Source: Arcobacter siniprincipis (GTDB lineage: Bacteria > Campylobacterota > Campylobacteria > Campylobacterales > Arcobacteraceae). Taken from it: DNA of 64,000 bases. The stretch's first letter is position 1, and every line of letters begins with the position of its first letter. Positions 27,358 through 35,497 of this stretch are shown piece by piece. The stretch covers positions 1,426,001-1,490,000 of the forward strand of contig NZ_CP182343.1 of assembly GCF_048571125.1 (NCBI RefSeq). The letters are read 5' to 3'. Under the pieces are notes generated by a model. The model made no database searches. It was not told where the DNA came from and was given only the letters and a program-made list of their open reading frames with translations. The position numbers and the translations under genes are program-made.

Positions 27358-28356
27358 ATGAAAAAATTTGCAGACACTCCATTTTTACCAACAGAAGTTG
27401 AAATCGAAGCAATCAGTGAAACTGAAGCTAAGATTTCTGCATATCCATTTGAAAGTGGTTTTGCAATTACATTAGCGCACCCATTAAGAAGACTTCTTCT
27501 ATCTAGCTCAGTTGGATACTCTCCAATTGCAGTTAAAATAGAAGGGGCAAGCCACGAGTTTGATTCTTTAAGAGGTATGCTAGAAGATATTGCTATTTTT
27601 ATTATCAATCTTAAAAATATTAAATTTAAAATTCTAAGTGATGAAAGTCAAGTAGAAGTTGAATATTCTTTTAACGGACCAAAAGAAATTAAAGGTTCTG
27701 ATTTAGTAAACTCTGATGTTGAAATTGTAAGTCCAGAAGCTCACTTAGCTACAATCAATGCTGATTGTAACTTAACTTTCTCTGTTATTATTCAAAAAGG
27801 TATTGGTTATATGCCTTCAGAAGATATTAGAGATATGGTTTCTAGTGATTATATTCCACTTGATGCTTTCTTTACTCCAGTAAAAAAAGTTGTTTATGAT
27901 ATTGAAAAAATGCTAGTAGAAGACAACCCTAACTTTGAAAAAGCTGTATTTACAGTTCAAACAAATGGGCAAATTACACCAATCAATGCTTTTAAAGAAG
28001 CTGTTTCTGTAATGTATTCTCAAATGTCAGTATTCAATAAAGTATTCGATTTATCTGAAGTAACAGTTAGTGATTCAACTGAAGAACCTGTAGAATTAAA
28101 AGATTTAATTGTTAAAATTGACGATTTAAATTTAAGTGCTAGAAGTTTTAACTCTCTTGATAGAGCAGGGTTAAAATACTTAGGTGAATTAGTACTTATG
28201 AGTGAAGTAGAAGTTAAAAATATTAAAAACTTAGGAAAAAAATCTTATGACGAGATTGCTGATAAATTAGCATCTTTAGGATTCCCAGTTGAAAATACAC
28301 TTCCAGAAAATATTGCATCAGCTTTAAGAAGAAAGCTAGAGCAGTTTAAAGCATAA
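27358..28356 (+). CDS. rpoA: DNA-directed RNA polymerase subunit alpha
   Basis: 332 residues. The N-terminal dimerisation domain shows FAITLAHPLRRLLLSS, the central region GIGYMPSED, and the C-terminal domain (about 245-320) LSARSFNSLDRAGLKYLGEL with the helix-hairpin-helix VKNIKNLGKKSYDEI. It scaffolds RNA polymerase and contacts UP elements and activators. Part of the alpha operon. Confidence 0.98.
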   Translation: MKKFADTPFLPTEVEIEAISETEAKISAYPFESGFAITLAHPLRRLLLSSSVGYSPIAVKIEGASHEFDSLRGMLEDIAIFIINLKNIKFKILSDESQVEVEYSFNGPKEIKGSDLVNSDVEIVSPEAHLATINADCNLTFSVIIQKGIGYMPSEDIRDMVSSDYIPLDAFFTPVKKVVYDIEKMLVEDNPNFEKAVFTVQTNGQITPINAFKEAVSVMYSQMSVFNKVFDLSEVTVSDSTEEPVELKDLIVKIDDLNLSARSFNSLDRAGLKYLGELVLMSEVEVKNIKNLGKKSYDEIADKLASLGFPVENTLPENIASALRRKLEQFKA

Positions 28357-28368
28357 AAAAGGTAAATT

Positions 28369-28719
28369 ATGAGACATAAGCACGGATATAGAAAGTTAAG
28401 TAGAACTTCTTCTCATAGAAAAGCATTGTTAAAAAACATGGCAATAGCTTTAATAGAGAGAGAAAAAATTGAAACTACAGTTCCTAAAGCAAAAGAACTT
28501 AGAAGATATATTGAGAAATTAATTACAGTTTCAAGAGAAGCTGATTTAAATACTCATAGATTTGTATTTGCTTCATTACAAGATAAAGAAGCTACAAAAA
28601 AATTAATTAATGAAATTGCACCAAAATATGTAGGTAGAAATGGTGGATATACTTCAATAATTAAAACAAGAATTAGAAGAGGTGATGCTACACCTATGGC
28701 ATTCATTTCATTAGTATAA
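28369..28719 (+). CDS. rplQ: 50S ribosomal protein L17
   Basis: 116 residues opening MRHKHGYRKLSRTSSHRKAL, the L17 signature; TTVPKAKELRRYIEKLIT follows and the C-terminus is TRIRRGDATPMAFISLV. Last gene of the operon, followed by a strong intrinsic terminator. Confidence 0.98.
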   Translation: MRHKHGYRKLSRTSSHRKALLKNMAIALIEREKIETTVPKAKELRRYIEKLITVSREADLNTHRFVFASLQDKEATKKLINEIAPKYVGRNGGYTSIIKTRIRRGDATPMAFISLV

Positions 28720-28741
28720 TTGCTAATTAAACTTGTTTGTC

Positions 28742-28780
28742 AAAAAGGGAAGGAGAGCATTGCTCTTCTTCCCTTTTTTT
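28742..28780 (+). terminator. Strong intrinsic terminator of the rpmJ-rplQ operon
   Basis: A 12-bp stem (28747-28758 with 28762-28773; one G-U pair), loop ATT, preceded by five A and followed by seven T. The most canonical rho-independent terminator in the window. Confidence 0.93.
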
Positions 28781-28866
28781 ATATAATACAATTAAAAATT
28801 ATTTTTAGAATTTAATCAATTTTTTTGTATAATCACGATATTTTTACAATTGATTAGGAGTAATAG

Positions 28867-30228
28867 TTGATAACATTAAAAGAAGCACTTTTATTAACAA
28901 ATGACGAGATAACTAAATTAAGAAACGAACTAACTGATAAAATAAGAAATAATAGCATTGGTGCCTATGTAGAACAATTAACTAATACAGATATAAATAT
29001 TTCAGGTTCTGGAATACCAATAGCAATAAAAGATATTATTAATGTAAAAGATTGGAATATAACTTGTTGTAGTAATATTTTAAAAGGGTATGTATCTCCT
29101 TATGATGCAACTGTAATCAAAAATTTAAAAGAAGCAGGATTAAGTCCTTTTGGAAGAGCAAATATGGATGAGTTTGCTATGGGAAGTTCAACTGACACTT
29201 CTTGTTATGGTAAGACTTTAAATCCTCATAATCCAAATAAAACAGCTGGTGGAAGTTCAGGTGGTAGTGCTGCTGCTGTTGCTGCAGGTATTGCCATTGC
29301 TGCACTTGGGACTGATACTGGTGGGTCAGTGAGACAACCAGCTGCTTATTGTGGTGTTGTAGGTATGAAACCAACTTATGGAAGAGTTTCAAGATATGGT
29401 ATTACAGCATACTCATCTTCTCTTGACCAATGTGGACCTATTACTCAAAATGTAGAAGATGCAGCAATTTTATATGACATTATTTCAGGATATGATTCAA
29501 TGGATTCTACATCTGCCAATGTAGAATATAATGCAGTAGCTCCAAAACTTAACAGTGAAAGAAAACTAACAATTGCAGTAATTGATAACTTTGTATCACA
29601 AGCAAGTCCTGCAATACAAGAAGCTTTTGAAAAAGCTGTAAAAGTTTTAGAAGAAGCTGGTCATAAAATTATTCATAAAAACATGTTAGATACAGATAAA
29701 ATTCTATCATCTTACTATATTGTTGCAACAGCAGAAGCTAGTGCAAACTTAGCTAGATTTGATGGTGTTAGATTTGGAAATAGACAAGGTGATGCTGGCT
29801 TAAAAGATATGTATGTTCAAACAAAATCAAAAGGTTTTGGTGAAGAAGTACAAAAAAGAATCATGCTTGGTTCTTTTGTTTTAAGTTCAGGATATTATGA
29901 TGCTTATTATATAAAAGCACAAAAAGTTAGACATTTGATAAAAGATGAATATGAAGAGATTTTTAATGAGGCTGATTTAATTTTATCTCCAGTTGCTCCA
30001 ACAACTGCCCCAGAGTTTGGAAGCTTTAAATCATCTTTAGAGATGTATTTAAGCGATATTTATACAATATCAATAAACTTAGCAGGATTACCAGCTATAT
30101 CTTTACCTGTCGATAAAGATGAAGATGGTATGCCAGTTGGTTTACAGTTGATTGGAAAAGCATATGATGAGCAAACAGTCTTTGATGGCGCTTTATCACT
30201 AGAAAAAGCAGTAAATTATAAAAAGTAA
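28867..30228 (+). CDS. gatA: Asp-tRNA(Asn)/Glu-tRNA(Gln) amidotransferase subunit A
   Basis: 453 residues of the amidase-signature family. Catalytic Lys in IAIKDIINVK, and the serine region GGSSGGSAAAVAAG followed by GTDTGGSVRQPAAYCG, give the Lys-cisSer-Ser triad. GatA releases ammonia from glutamine for the GatCAB complex. The start is a TTG at 28867 with AGGAG exactly six bases before it. gatB and gatC are not adjacent. guaB follows after 15 bases. Confidence 0.95.
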   Translation: MITLKEALLLTNDEITKLRNELTDKIRNNSIGAYVEQLTNTDINISGSGIPIAIKDIINVKDWNITCCSNILKGYVSPYDATVIKNLKEAGLSPFGRANMDEFAMGSSTDTSCYGKTLNPHNPNKTAGGSSGGSAAAVAAGIAIAALGTDTGGSVRQPAAYCGVVGMKPTYGRVSRYGITAYSSSLDQCGPITQNVEDAAILYDIISGYDSMDSTSANVEYNAVAPKLNSERKLTIAVIDNFVSQASPAIQEAFEKAVKVLEEAGHKIIHKNMLDTDKILSSYYIVATAEASANLARFDGVRFGNRQGDAGLKDMYVQTKSKGFGEEVQKRIMLGSFVLSSGYYDAYYIKAQKVRHLIKDEYEEIFNEADLILSPVAPTTAPEFGSFKSSLEMYLSDIYTISINLAGLPAISLPVDKDEDGMPVGLQLIGKAYDEQTVFDGALSLEKAVNYKK

Positions 30229-30243
30229 AGAATAGGATAAAAA

Positions 30244-31689
30244 ATGAGAATAAGAACAAGAGCATTAACATTTGAAGATGTACTATTAGTACCAGCGAAA
30301 TCAGAAGTTTTACCAAAAGAGGTATGTTTAAAAAGTAAATTAACAAAAAAAATAGAATTAAATGTTCCTTTTGTATCTGCTGCAATGGATACAGTTACTG
30401 AATATCAAGCTGCTATTGCAATGGCTAGACTTGGTGGTATAGGGATTATTCATAAAAACATGGATATAGAAACACAAGTTTTACAATGTAAAAAAGTAAA
30501 AAAATCTGAGTCAGGAATGATTATTGATCCTATTACAATCAAGCCTGACCAAACTATTCAAGATGCTGAAGATATTATGGCTTCATACAAAATTTCAGGT
30601 GTACCTGTTGTTGATGATAATGGTATCTTAGTGGGTATTTTGACAAATAGAGATATGAGATTTACAAAAGATTTCACTCAAAAAGCTTGTGACAAAATGA
30701 CAAAAATGCCATTACTTACAGCAAAAGAGGGAACAACTTTAGATGAAGCTGCTGATATTATGCATGCAAGTAAAGTTGAGAAACTACCAATTGTAAATAA
30801 TGAGAATAAACTAATTGGTCTTATTACAATCAAAGATATCAATAAAAAAAGAGAATATCCAAATGCAAATAAAGATGAATTTGGGAGATTAAGAGTTGGT
30901 GCTGCTATTGGTGTTAATCAACTTGATCGTGCTAGAGCATTAGTAAAAGCTGGTGTTGATGTATTAGTACTTGATTCTGCTCATGGTCATTCAAAAGGTA
31001 TTTTGGATACAGTAAAAGCAATTAAAGCTGAAATGGATGTACAAATCATCGCTGGTAATGTAGCAACAGCAGAAGCAACAGCTGATTTAATCGCTTGTGG
31101 AGCTGATGGAGTTAAAGTTGGTATAGGACCTGGAAGTATTTGTACTACTAGAATCGTAGCAGGTGTTGGTGTACCTCAAATAAGTGCAATAGATGAGTGT
31201 GCAGCAGAAGGTGCAAAAACTGGAACTCCAATCATCGCTGATGGTGGAATTAGATATTCAGGTGATGTTGCAAAAGCATTAGCAGTTGGAGCTAGTTCTG
31301 TTATGATGGGAAGTGCTTTAGCTGGAACAGAAGAGAGTCCAGGTGAAGTAGTTTTAAGCCAAGGTAGAAAATTTAAAACATATAGAGGTATGGGTTCAAT
31401 TGGAGCTATGACTAAAGGAAGTACTGATAGATATTTCCAAGAAGGAACAGCTGCTGATAAACTAGTTCCAGAGGGTATTGAAGGTATGGTTCCATATAGA
31501 GGAAGCATCGGAGATATCATTCACCAAATGGTAGGAGGACTAAGAAGTTCTATGGGATACCTAGGAAGTAAAGATATTCCAACATTCCAAGCAACAGCAG
31601 AGTTTGTAGAGATTACTAGTGCGGGGCTAAAAGAGAGTCATGTGCATGATGTAACGATTACGAATGAAGCGCCTAACTATCATATTTAG
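30244..31689 (+). CDS. guaB: IMP dehydrogenase
   Basis: 481 residues, the rate-limiting enzyme of guanine nucleotide synthesis. The (beta/alpha)8 core has SAAMDTVTEYQAAIAMARLGG, the catalytic Cys loop GIGPGSICTTRIVAGVG and the flap YRGMGS. Two CBS domains (about residues 95-205) are inserted, with IMTASYKISGVPVVDDNG-like repeats. The stop codon TAG falls inside the left arm of a long inverted repeat. Confidence 0.98.
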   Translation: MRIRTRALTFEDVLLVPAKSEVLPKEVCLKSKLTKKIELNVPFVSAAMDTVTEYQAAIAMARLGGIGIIHKNMDIETQVLQCKKVKKSESGMIIDPITIKPDQTIQDAEDIMASYKISGVPVVDDNGILVGILTNRDMRFTKDFTQKACDKMTKMPLLTAKEGTTLDEAADIMHASKVEKLPIVNNENKLIGLITIKDINKKREYPNANKDEFGRLRVGAAIGVNQLDRARALVKAGVDVLVLDSAHGHSKGILDTVKAIKAEMDVQIIAGNVATAEATADLIACGADGVKVGIGPGSICTTRIVAGVGVPQISAIDECAAEGAKTGTPIIADGGIRYSGDVAKALAVGASSVMMGSALAGTEESPGEVVLSQGRKFKTYRGMGSIGAMTKGSTDRYFQEGTAADKLVPEGIEGMVPYRGSIGDIIHQMVGGLRSSMGYLGSKDIPTFQATAEFVEITSAGLKESHVHDVTITNEAPNYHI

Positions 31690-31812
31690 AAAGCTTTAGC
31701 TTTTTAAATATGCTTCGTTCACCTTCATTTTTAGAGACAGTCACTTACTACTTGTAAGCTCCTGCCTCTAAAAACTTGCTTGCCTTGCCTCTTTAAATTC
31801 TAAAGCTTTCTA
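31687..31812. repeat. Long nested inverted repeat after guaB
   Basis: Outer arms TAGAAAGCTTTAG (31687-31699) and CTAAAGCTTTCTA (31800-31812) are perfect over 13 bp. TTTAAA pairs next (31703-31708 with 31792-31797), then TTTTTAGAG with CTCTAAAAA (31728-31736, 31766-31774) and CTTAC with GTAAG (31744-31758). The whole folds into one imperfect hairpin of about 126 bases. TATT flanks both ends (31683-31686, 31813-31816). It may be a MITE-like element, a folded recombination site or an elaborate terminator. Confidence 0.6.
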
Positions 31813-31873
31813 TATTTTTTTATTAACTAAACTAGAAATTTCTAACATCACTTTTTTAATAATTAAAACTTTT

Positions 31874-32068
31874 TTAAAAATCCAATGGACTTCTTATCTC
31901 ATCTTTATTTAGTTCTTTTACCACACGTGTATATATTATAGTAGTTTCTATTGATTTATGTCCTAAAAGCTCCTGAATACTTCGTATATCAGTACCATTT
32001 TGAAGTAAATGAGTTGCATAAGAGTAATATGTACTATTATCATCTAAATATCGAAAATATACATACAT
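31874..32068 (-). pseudogene. Tyrosine recombinase relic, integron-integrase-like C-terminus
   Basis: Only the last ~50 residues of a tyrosine recombinase survive: SYATHLLQNGTDIRSIQELLGHKS, then IETTIIYTRVVKEL and the end IRSPLDF. The LLGHK box and the nucleophilic Tyr of the IYT motif are kept, but the preceding catalytic Arg-His box (LRHSFATH in intact enzymes) reads TYYSYATH, and everything upstream is missing. The terminal SPLD is typical of IntI-type integrases rather than XerC/D. It is dead as a recombinase. It opens the accessory island. Confidence 0.75.
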
Positions 32069-32282
32069 AAAAATTATAGCAAATGATTTAAATTTATTTA
32101 AAAAATATAATAAATTACAATATTTTTTATAATTAAATGTTAAAAAAGACCTTATTTAAGGTATTTGTCGCTGTTTTAATATACGACATTTTTTATGTAT
32201 TTTATTTGTTAATTTTCAAGCTAACTTGTATATAATGTATGTTCAATAATTAGTTATACGTATTAACAAATAAGAAATAAAG
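32069..32282. other. Gene-free stretch upstream of the integrase relic
   Basis: Very AT-rich, no reading frame supported. It holds an imperfect palindrome GTTATACGTATTAAC near 32250 and a possible -10 TATAAT at about 32231 preceded by TTGTA. No intact attI or attC pattern could be recognised. Confidence 0.3.
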
Positions 32283-32369
32283 ATGGAAATTTTAATTGGA
32301 ATAATAATTTTTTGGGTACTTATATATTTTTTTGTTGTAAATACATCTAAAAACATAACAAAGAAGTAA
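32283..32369 (+). CDS. Possible 28-residue single-helix membrane peptide
   Basis: ATG at 32283 opens a frame encoding MEILIGIIIFWVLIYFFVV followed by a polar tail NTSKNITKK and TAA. The layout, a hydrophobic helix with a charged tail, is that of small membrane proteins and type I toxins. No clear ribosome site is visible (only an A-rich tract), a TATAAT-like box lies about 50 bases upstream, and random AT-rich sequence readily gives such frames, so this is tentative. Confidence 0.3.
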   Translation: MEILIGIIIFWVLIYFFVVNTSKNITKK

Positions 32370-32390
32370 AAATAAAGGATAGATAGCATC

Positions 32391-32486
32391 AAGATTACCC
32401 ATGATAAAATAGCTTCGATACGTGAGACAGTGAGTCGAAATCTTAAAAAACTTGAACAGCAAGGGTATATAAGACTTGGAAAGTGA
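32391..32486 (+). pseudogene. Crp/Fnr-family helix-turn-helix relic
   Basis: Translation of this stretch gives KITHDKIASIRETVSRNLKK followed by LEQQGYIRLGK and TGA, the C-terminal winged helix of a Crp/Fnr regulator. About three or four residues are missing between the two HTH helices (intact proteins read roughly IASxIGTxRETVSR), and a stop codon lies just upstream in frame. No sensor domain remains. It is a decayed fragment, probably left by rearrangement of the island. Confidence 0.7.
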
Positions 32487-32595
32487 ACAATTGCTTTAAA
32501 TTAAAAAAATTATCGTAAAACAATAATAAATTATTGACAATCAGTAATATTTCTGATAAACTTTTAAAATAAAAAAGCTTAAAGGAGTGTTATTA

Positions 32596-33138
32596 ATGGA
32601 CAACATGTCAAAAATTAAAAAAGTGAGTAAGTTATGTTACATATTGCTCTTAGGGATTCTTATCTTAGTACCTTTATATTATATTTTCTATTGGTTATTT
32701 ATCAATTCATTATCAGAGTCATTTGTCAATATAAATATAGAACCAGTACCTGAAACTCAACATATTTTGTCACCTAAGTTACAAATAATCGGATTTATCT
32801 CAAGTTTACTTCCTCTTAGTGCTTTAATGTATGGGCTTATTTATACAAGAAAACTTTTTGAATTTTTTAAAGATGGAGTTGTTTTTGCATTGGAACAAGT
32901 TATATTATTTAAAAAGATATCAAAAGCACTTGTTTTTTGGGTTATATTTTCTATAGTTTATGAAGGGATAAAAAGTGTAATTTTCTCTTTTAATAATCCA
33001 GTTGGGGAAAGAGTATTATCTTTAGGTTTATCTTCTAGCCAAGTGGGAATATTATTTATAAGTATTATAATTTTGGTAATTGCTTGGATCATGGATGAAG
33101 GAAGAATTATCAATGAAGAAAATAAGCTTACGGTGTAA
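32596..33138 (+). CDS. DUF2975-type membrane protein
   Basis: About 180 residues with four predicted transmembrane helices (about 12-37, 65-85, 110-135 and 148-168). The arrangement and the adjacent small HTH gene match the DUF2975/YoaS-like family. ATG 32596 has AAGGAG eight bases upstream; an in-frame GTG at 32587 lies inside that ribosome site and is not used. Function is unknown. Nine to twelve bases separate it from the regulator gene. Confidence 0.75.
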   Translation: MDNMSKIKKVSKLCYILLLGILILVPLYYIFYWLFINSLSESFVNINIEPVPETQHILSPKLQIIGFISSLLPLSALMYGLIYTRKLFEFFKDGVVFALEQVILFKKISKALVFWVIFSIVYEGIKSVIFSFNNPVGERVLSLGLSSSQVGILFISIIILVIAWIMDEGRIINEENKLTV

Positions 33139-33150
33139 TAGGAGTTTATG

Positions 33151-33351
33151 ATGGCAATGGTTATAAACTTAGATGTTATGTTAGCAAAAAGAAAGATGAA
33201 GTCTATAGAACTTGCTCAGTTGATTGGTATAACTGAGCAAAATCTATCTATCTTAAAAACAGGAAAAGCAAAAGCGATAAAACTAAGCACATTAGATGCT
33301 ATTTGTAAACATCTTGATTGTCAGCCTGGAGATATATTAGAATATAAATAG
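33151..33351 (+). CDS. Small Cro/CI-type (YozG-like) HTH regulator
   Basis: About 66 residues, almost entirely a helix-turn-helix: VMLAKRKMKSIELAQLIGIT, then EQNLSILKTGKAKAIKLSTL and CKHLDCQPGDILEY, the signature of the YozG/Xre group. Start may be ATG 33148 or 33151; GGAG at 33141-33144 gives better spacing to 33151. It is paired with the DUF2975 gene, as commonly seen, and likely regulates that operon. Confidence 0.85.
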   Translation: MAMVINLDVMLAKRKMKSIELAQLIGITEQNLSILKTGKAKAIKLSTLDAICKHLDCQPGDILEYK

Positions 33352-33571
33352 AGTGTTTATTCTATCGTATATAAATCTCTATCTTAAACTTATTACAATC
33401 TGTTTGGGTAGTACCGTTTAAGTATTTCTCAAAAGAGGTTTATCTTTAAAATATAGCCATTTTGATATTTATCAAGCTCTCTTAAATAAAGGGGGACAGT
33501 CGTCACCTTAAAAAAAATTATACTCTCCCTAGATTCAATTTTTATGGTTGTTATCTTAAAATTTATACCTC
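33352..33571. other. Gene-free spacer before yefM
   Basis: No gene is supported. It contains the inverted repeat CTTAAAC / GTTTAAG (33383-33389, 33416-33422) with a 26-base middle, and a G-rich island GGGGGACAGTCGTCACC (33491-33507) that looks foreign to the surrounding AT-rich sequence and may be a scar of a mobile element. Confidence 0.35.
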
Positions 33572-33600
33572 TTGACAAGTCGTACGATATTAAGTACAAT
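33572..33600 (+). promoter_or_regulatory. Consensus sigma-70 promoter of the yefM-yoeB operon
   Basis: TTGACA (33572-33577), a 17-base spacer, then TACAAT (33595-33600). The spacer contains the palindrome TCGTACGA, a plausible antitoxin operator. Such a clear -35 is unusual for this genome, where most promoters lack one. Confidence 0.8.
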
Positions 33601-33627
33601 ATTGAAAATTAACTATTAAGGACAGAT

Positions 33628-33873
33628 ATGACAAGAACTATGTCAGTGAGTCAAGTTAGAGCAGATATATATAATGTGATGGATGAAACGGCACAAACAC
33701 ATGAACCGATACTTATAACAGGGAAAAGAAATAATGTAGTTATGCTTTCTCAAGAAGATTGGAATGCTATAGAGGAGACATTGTATTTAAATAATATACC
33801 AAATATGGTATCTTCGATACAAGACTCAATGAATGAACCAGATAGTGAGTTTAGTGAAGATATTGAATGGTAG
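33628..33873 (+). CDS. YefM/Phd-family antitoxin
   Basis: 81 residues, beginning SVSQVRADIYNVMDETAQTH and with ITGKRNNVVMLSQEDWNAIEETLYL, the Phd/YefM DNA-binding fold. The acidic C-terminus (NEPDSEFSEDIEW) should wrap and neutralise the toxin. It overlaps the toxin gene by seven bases and has AAGGA before its ATG. It probably autoregulates the operon from the promoter palindrome. Confidence 0.93.
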   Translation: MTRTMSVSQVRADIYNVMDETAQTHEPILITGKRNNVVMLSQEDWNAIEETLYLNNIPNMVSSIQDSMNEPDSEFSEDIEW

Positions 33874-34136
33874 AATATAAAATACTCTATAGTAAATTAG
33901 CATTAAAAGATGCTAAAAAATTATCGAGTGCTAATTTGAGCCAAAAGGCTAAAGAATTAATTGAGATTATTAGAAAAAATCCATTTAAAAATCCTCCTCC
34001 TTATGAAAAATTAGTTGGTAATTTAAGTGGTACATATTCCAGAAGAATAAATATTCAACATAGATTGGTTTATGAAGTAAAAGAAACGGACAAAGTAGTA
34101 AGAATCCATAGAATGTGGTCACATTATGGAGAATAA
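33867..34136 (+). CDS. yoeB: YoeB-family mRNA interferase toxin
   Basis: 89 residues of the RelE/YoeB fold: the family pattern NPFKNPPPYEKLVGNLSGTYSRRIN, then HRLVYEV and the catalytic C-terminal HRMWSHYG. YoeB cleaves mRNA at the ribosomal A site. Key Glu, Arg and His residues appear present, so it looks active. It is encoded directly after its antitoxin. Confidence 0.94.
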   Translation: MVEYKILYSKLALKDAKKLSSANLSQKAKELIEIIRKNPFKNPPPYEKLVGNLSGTYSRRINIQHRLVYEVKETDKVVRIHRMWSHYGE

Positions 34137-34200
34137 ATTACAATTAAATCACAAACATTTACTCTTCAAAAATTCTCAAATTTAACATTCTAAAAGTATA

Positions 34201-34692
34201 TTAGTGATTCTTGTATTTATTGTGAACTTCTTTTAATCTTTTAATATTGTCATTATGATATGCAAAAATTGGTAGTTGTCTTCTTTTGAAAAATTTTCTT
34301 GTTTCATATTCTTCCTTATAATAAAAAGCAACAGATTTAATTCTAATGGGGCTTCCTGAAGCATTTGTAGATGAAAGTAAAAATTTATCAATATGGTTCC
34401 ATGGAACAAAATAAGACTTTCCAAATAGAGGAAAAACTTTCATTCCTTTTTCTGATAACTGGAGAGCAGTTGTTTTAATAAATCGTCTATAGAATAATAG
34501 AATGAGAAAAACAGATATAGATATAGAGATGAAAAGTAAATAAATATTATAAGTTGACAAATAATTTTTAAAAGTTATTATTGAAATAAATAGATAAAAT
34601 GGTATTCCAAAGATCCACATTATTCCATATTCATATTTAATTTTATATGGTACTTTTGTCCAAACATTATTATCATCATCAATTTTATTCAT
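34201..34692 (-). CDS. Uncharacterised two-helix membrane protein with PH-like tail
   Basis: 163 residues: two transmembrane helices (about 27-47 and 50-68) then a soluble region (ALQLSEKGMKVFPLFG, then VPWNHIDKF) resembling bacterial PH/STM3941-like domains. I do not recognise a characterised homologue. It is a lone gene in the island between two toxin-antitoxin operons. Confidence 0.7.
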   Translation of the reverse strand: MNKIDDDNNVWTKVPYKIKYEYGIMWIFGIPFYLFISIITFKNYLSTYNIYLLFISISISVFLILLFYRRFIKTTALQLSEKGMKVFPLFGKSYFVPWNHIDKFLLSSTNASGSPIRIKSVAFYYKEEYETRKFFKRRQLPIFAYHNDNIKRLKEVHNKYKNH

Positions 34693-34772
34693 TACAAATT
34701 TGCCTTAAAAAATTAGGATAAACACCAAATAAAAATCTTTCTTAAGTTTGATTAAATTTCAATACATATATA

Positions 34773-35108
34773 TTAGAATATTATACTTTTAGTAATTCCA
34801 AGTACTTTATTTAAAACCTTTTCATCTACTTTTTCTACAAATTTTATTTTTCTAGCATTATAATCTATTGATTTTATTTGTTCTGTCATTATAAAACCAG
34901 TTAAATTTGTAGCATTTAATTTTATGTGAAAAGGAAAGTTTCTATCAGTATTTGTTATGGGGCAGACTATTGTTAGACCAAGTTTTTTATTAAAAGAACT
35001 ATTACTTACAACTAGAGCAGGTCGTCTTCCTTTCTGTTCATGTCCTGTTTGTGGGTCAAAATTTAACAGTACAAGGTCACCTTTTTGTGGAATATAGCTT
35101 TTTACCAT
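34773..35108 (-). CDS. mazF: MazF/PemK-family mRNA interferase toxin
   Basis: 111 residues with the MazF beta-barrel signature: IPQKGDLVLLNFDPQTGHEQ, then KGRRPALVVSNSSFN and TIVCPITNT, and LTGFIMTEQIKSIDYNARK. It cleaves single-stranded mRNA at short motifs. Its start overlaps the mazE stop by seven bases. Confidence 0.95.
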   Translation of the reverse strand: MVKSYIPQKGDLVLLNFDPQTGHEQKGRRPALVVSNSSFNKKLGLTIVCPITNTDRNFPFHIKLNATNLTGFIMTEQIKSIDYNARKIKFVEKVDEKVLNKVLGITKSIIF

Positions 35109-35347
35109 TCTTCTTTGCCTATAATACCAGTTATTTCTTCTTGTGGTTTATAATCATCAGGTACTTTATTTAATAGTGATTCAAGATCGTATTCAGGAAT
35201 ATCACTTTTAATAGGTTCAAGTATTGCTTTACCATTTTCTATTTTTATATCTACATTATCCCCAATATTTAGATTTAATGTATCCATAATATCTTTTGGT
35301 ACTCTAAGTCCTTGTGAGTTTCCCCATTTTGATATTTTAGCAGTCAT
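35102..35347 (-). CDS. mazE: MazE/AbrB-type antitoxin
   Basis: 81 residues with the swapped-hairpin AbrB domain at the N-terminus (KISKWGNSQGLRVPKDIMDT, then LNLNIGDNVDIKIENGKAIL) and an acidic C-terminus that binds MazF. AAAGGAG stands just before the ATG. The promoter upstream contains a palindrome likely bound by this protein. Confidence 0.94.
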   Translation of the reverse strand: MTAKISKWGNSQGLRVPKDIMDTLNLNIGDNVDIKIENGKAILEPIKSDIPEYDLESLLNKVPDDYKPQEEITGIIGKEEW

Positions 35348-35364
35348 ATTAACTCCTTTTATGT

Positions 35365-35401
35365 ATATACAAAGTATATCATTTTATATATTTCTTGTCA
35401 A
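35365..35401 (-). promoter_or_regulatory. mazEF promoter with overlapping operator palindrome
   Basis: On the minus strand TTGACA (35396-35401), 17 bases, then TATACT (35373-35378). The -10 is embedded in the perfect palindrome ATATAC-AAA-GTATAT (35365-35379), so antitoxin binding there would block the promoter. Confidence 0.8.
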
Positions 35402-35497
35402 TATATTATATTATTCATCTTATATTCATATTCACTTCATGTTGAATTCATAATAATAGTTTAAAATCGGTTTAAATTATTATTTTAGGAGACGATG

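Noticed and set aside
33383..33422. CTTAAAC / GTTTAAG inverted repeat considered as an attC site
   Set aside because: The arms do not fit the RYYYAAC and GTTRRRY consensus and the inner pairing is weak.
33491..33510. GGGGGACAGTCGTCACCTTA as a mobile-element end
   Set aside because: It looks foreign, but no transposase, second end or target duplication is visible, so no element is claimed.
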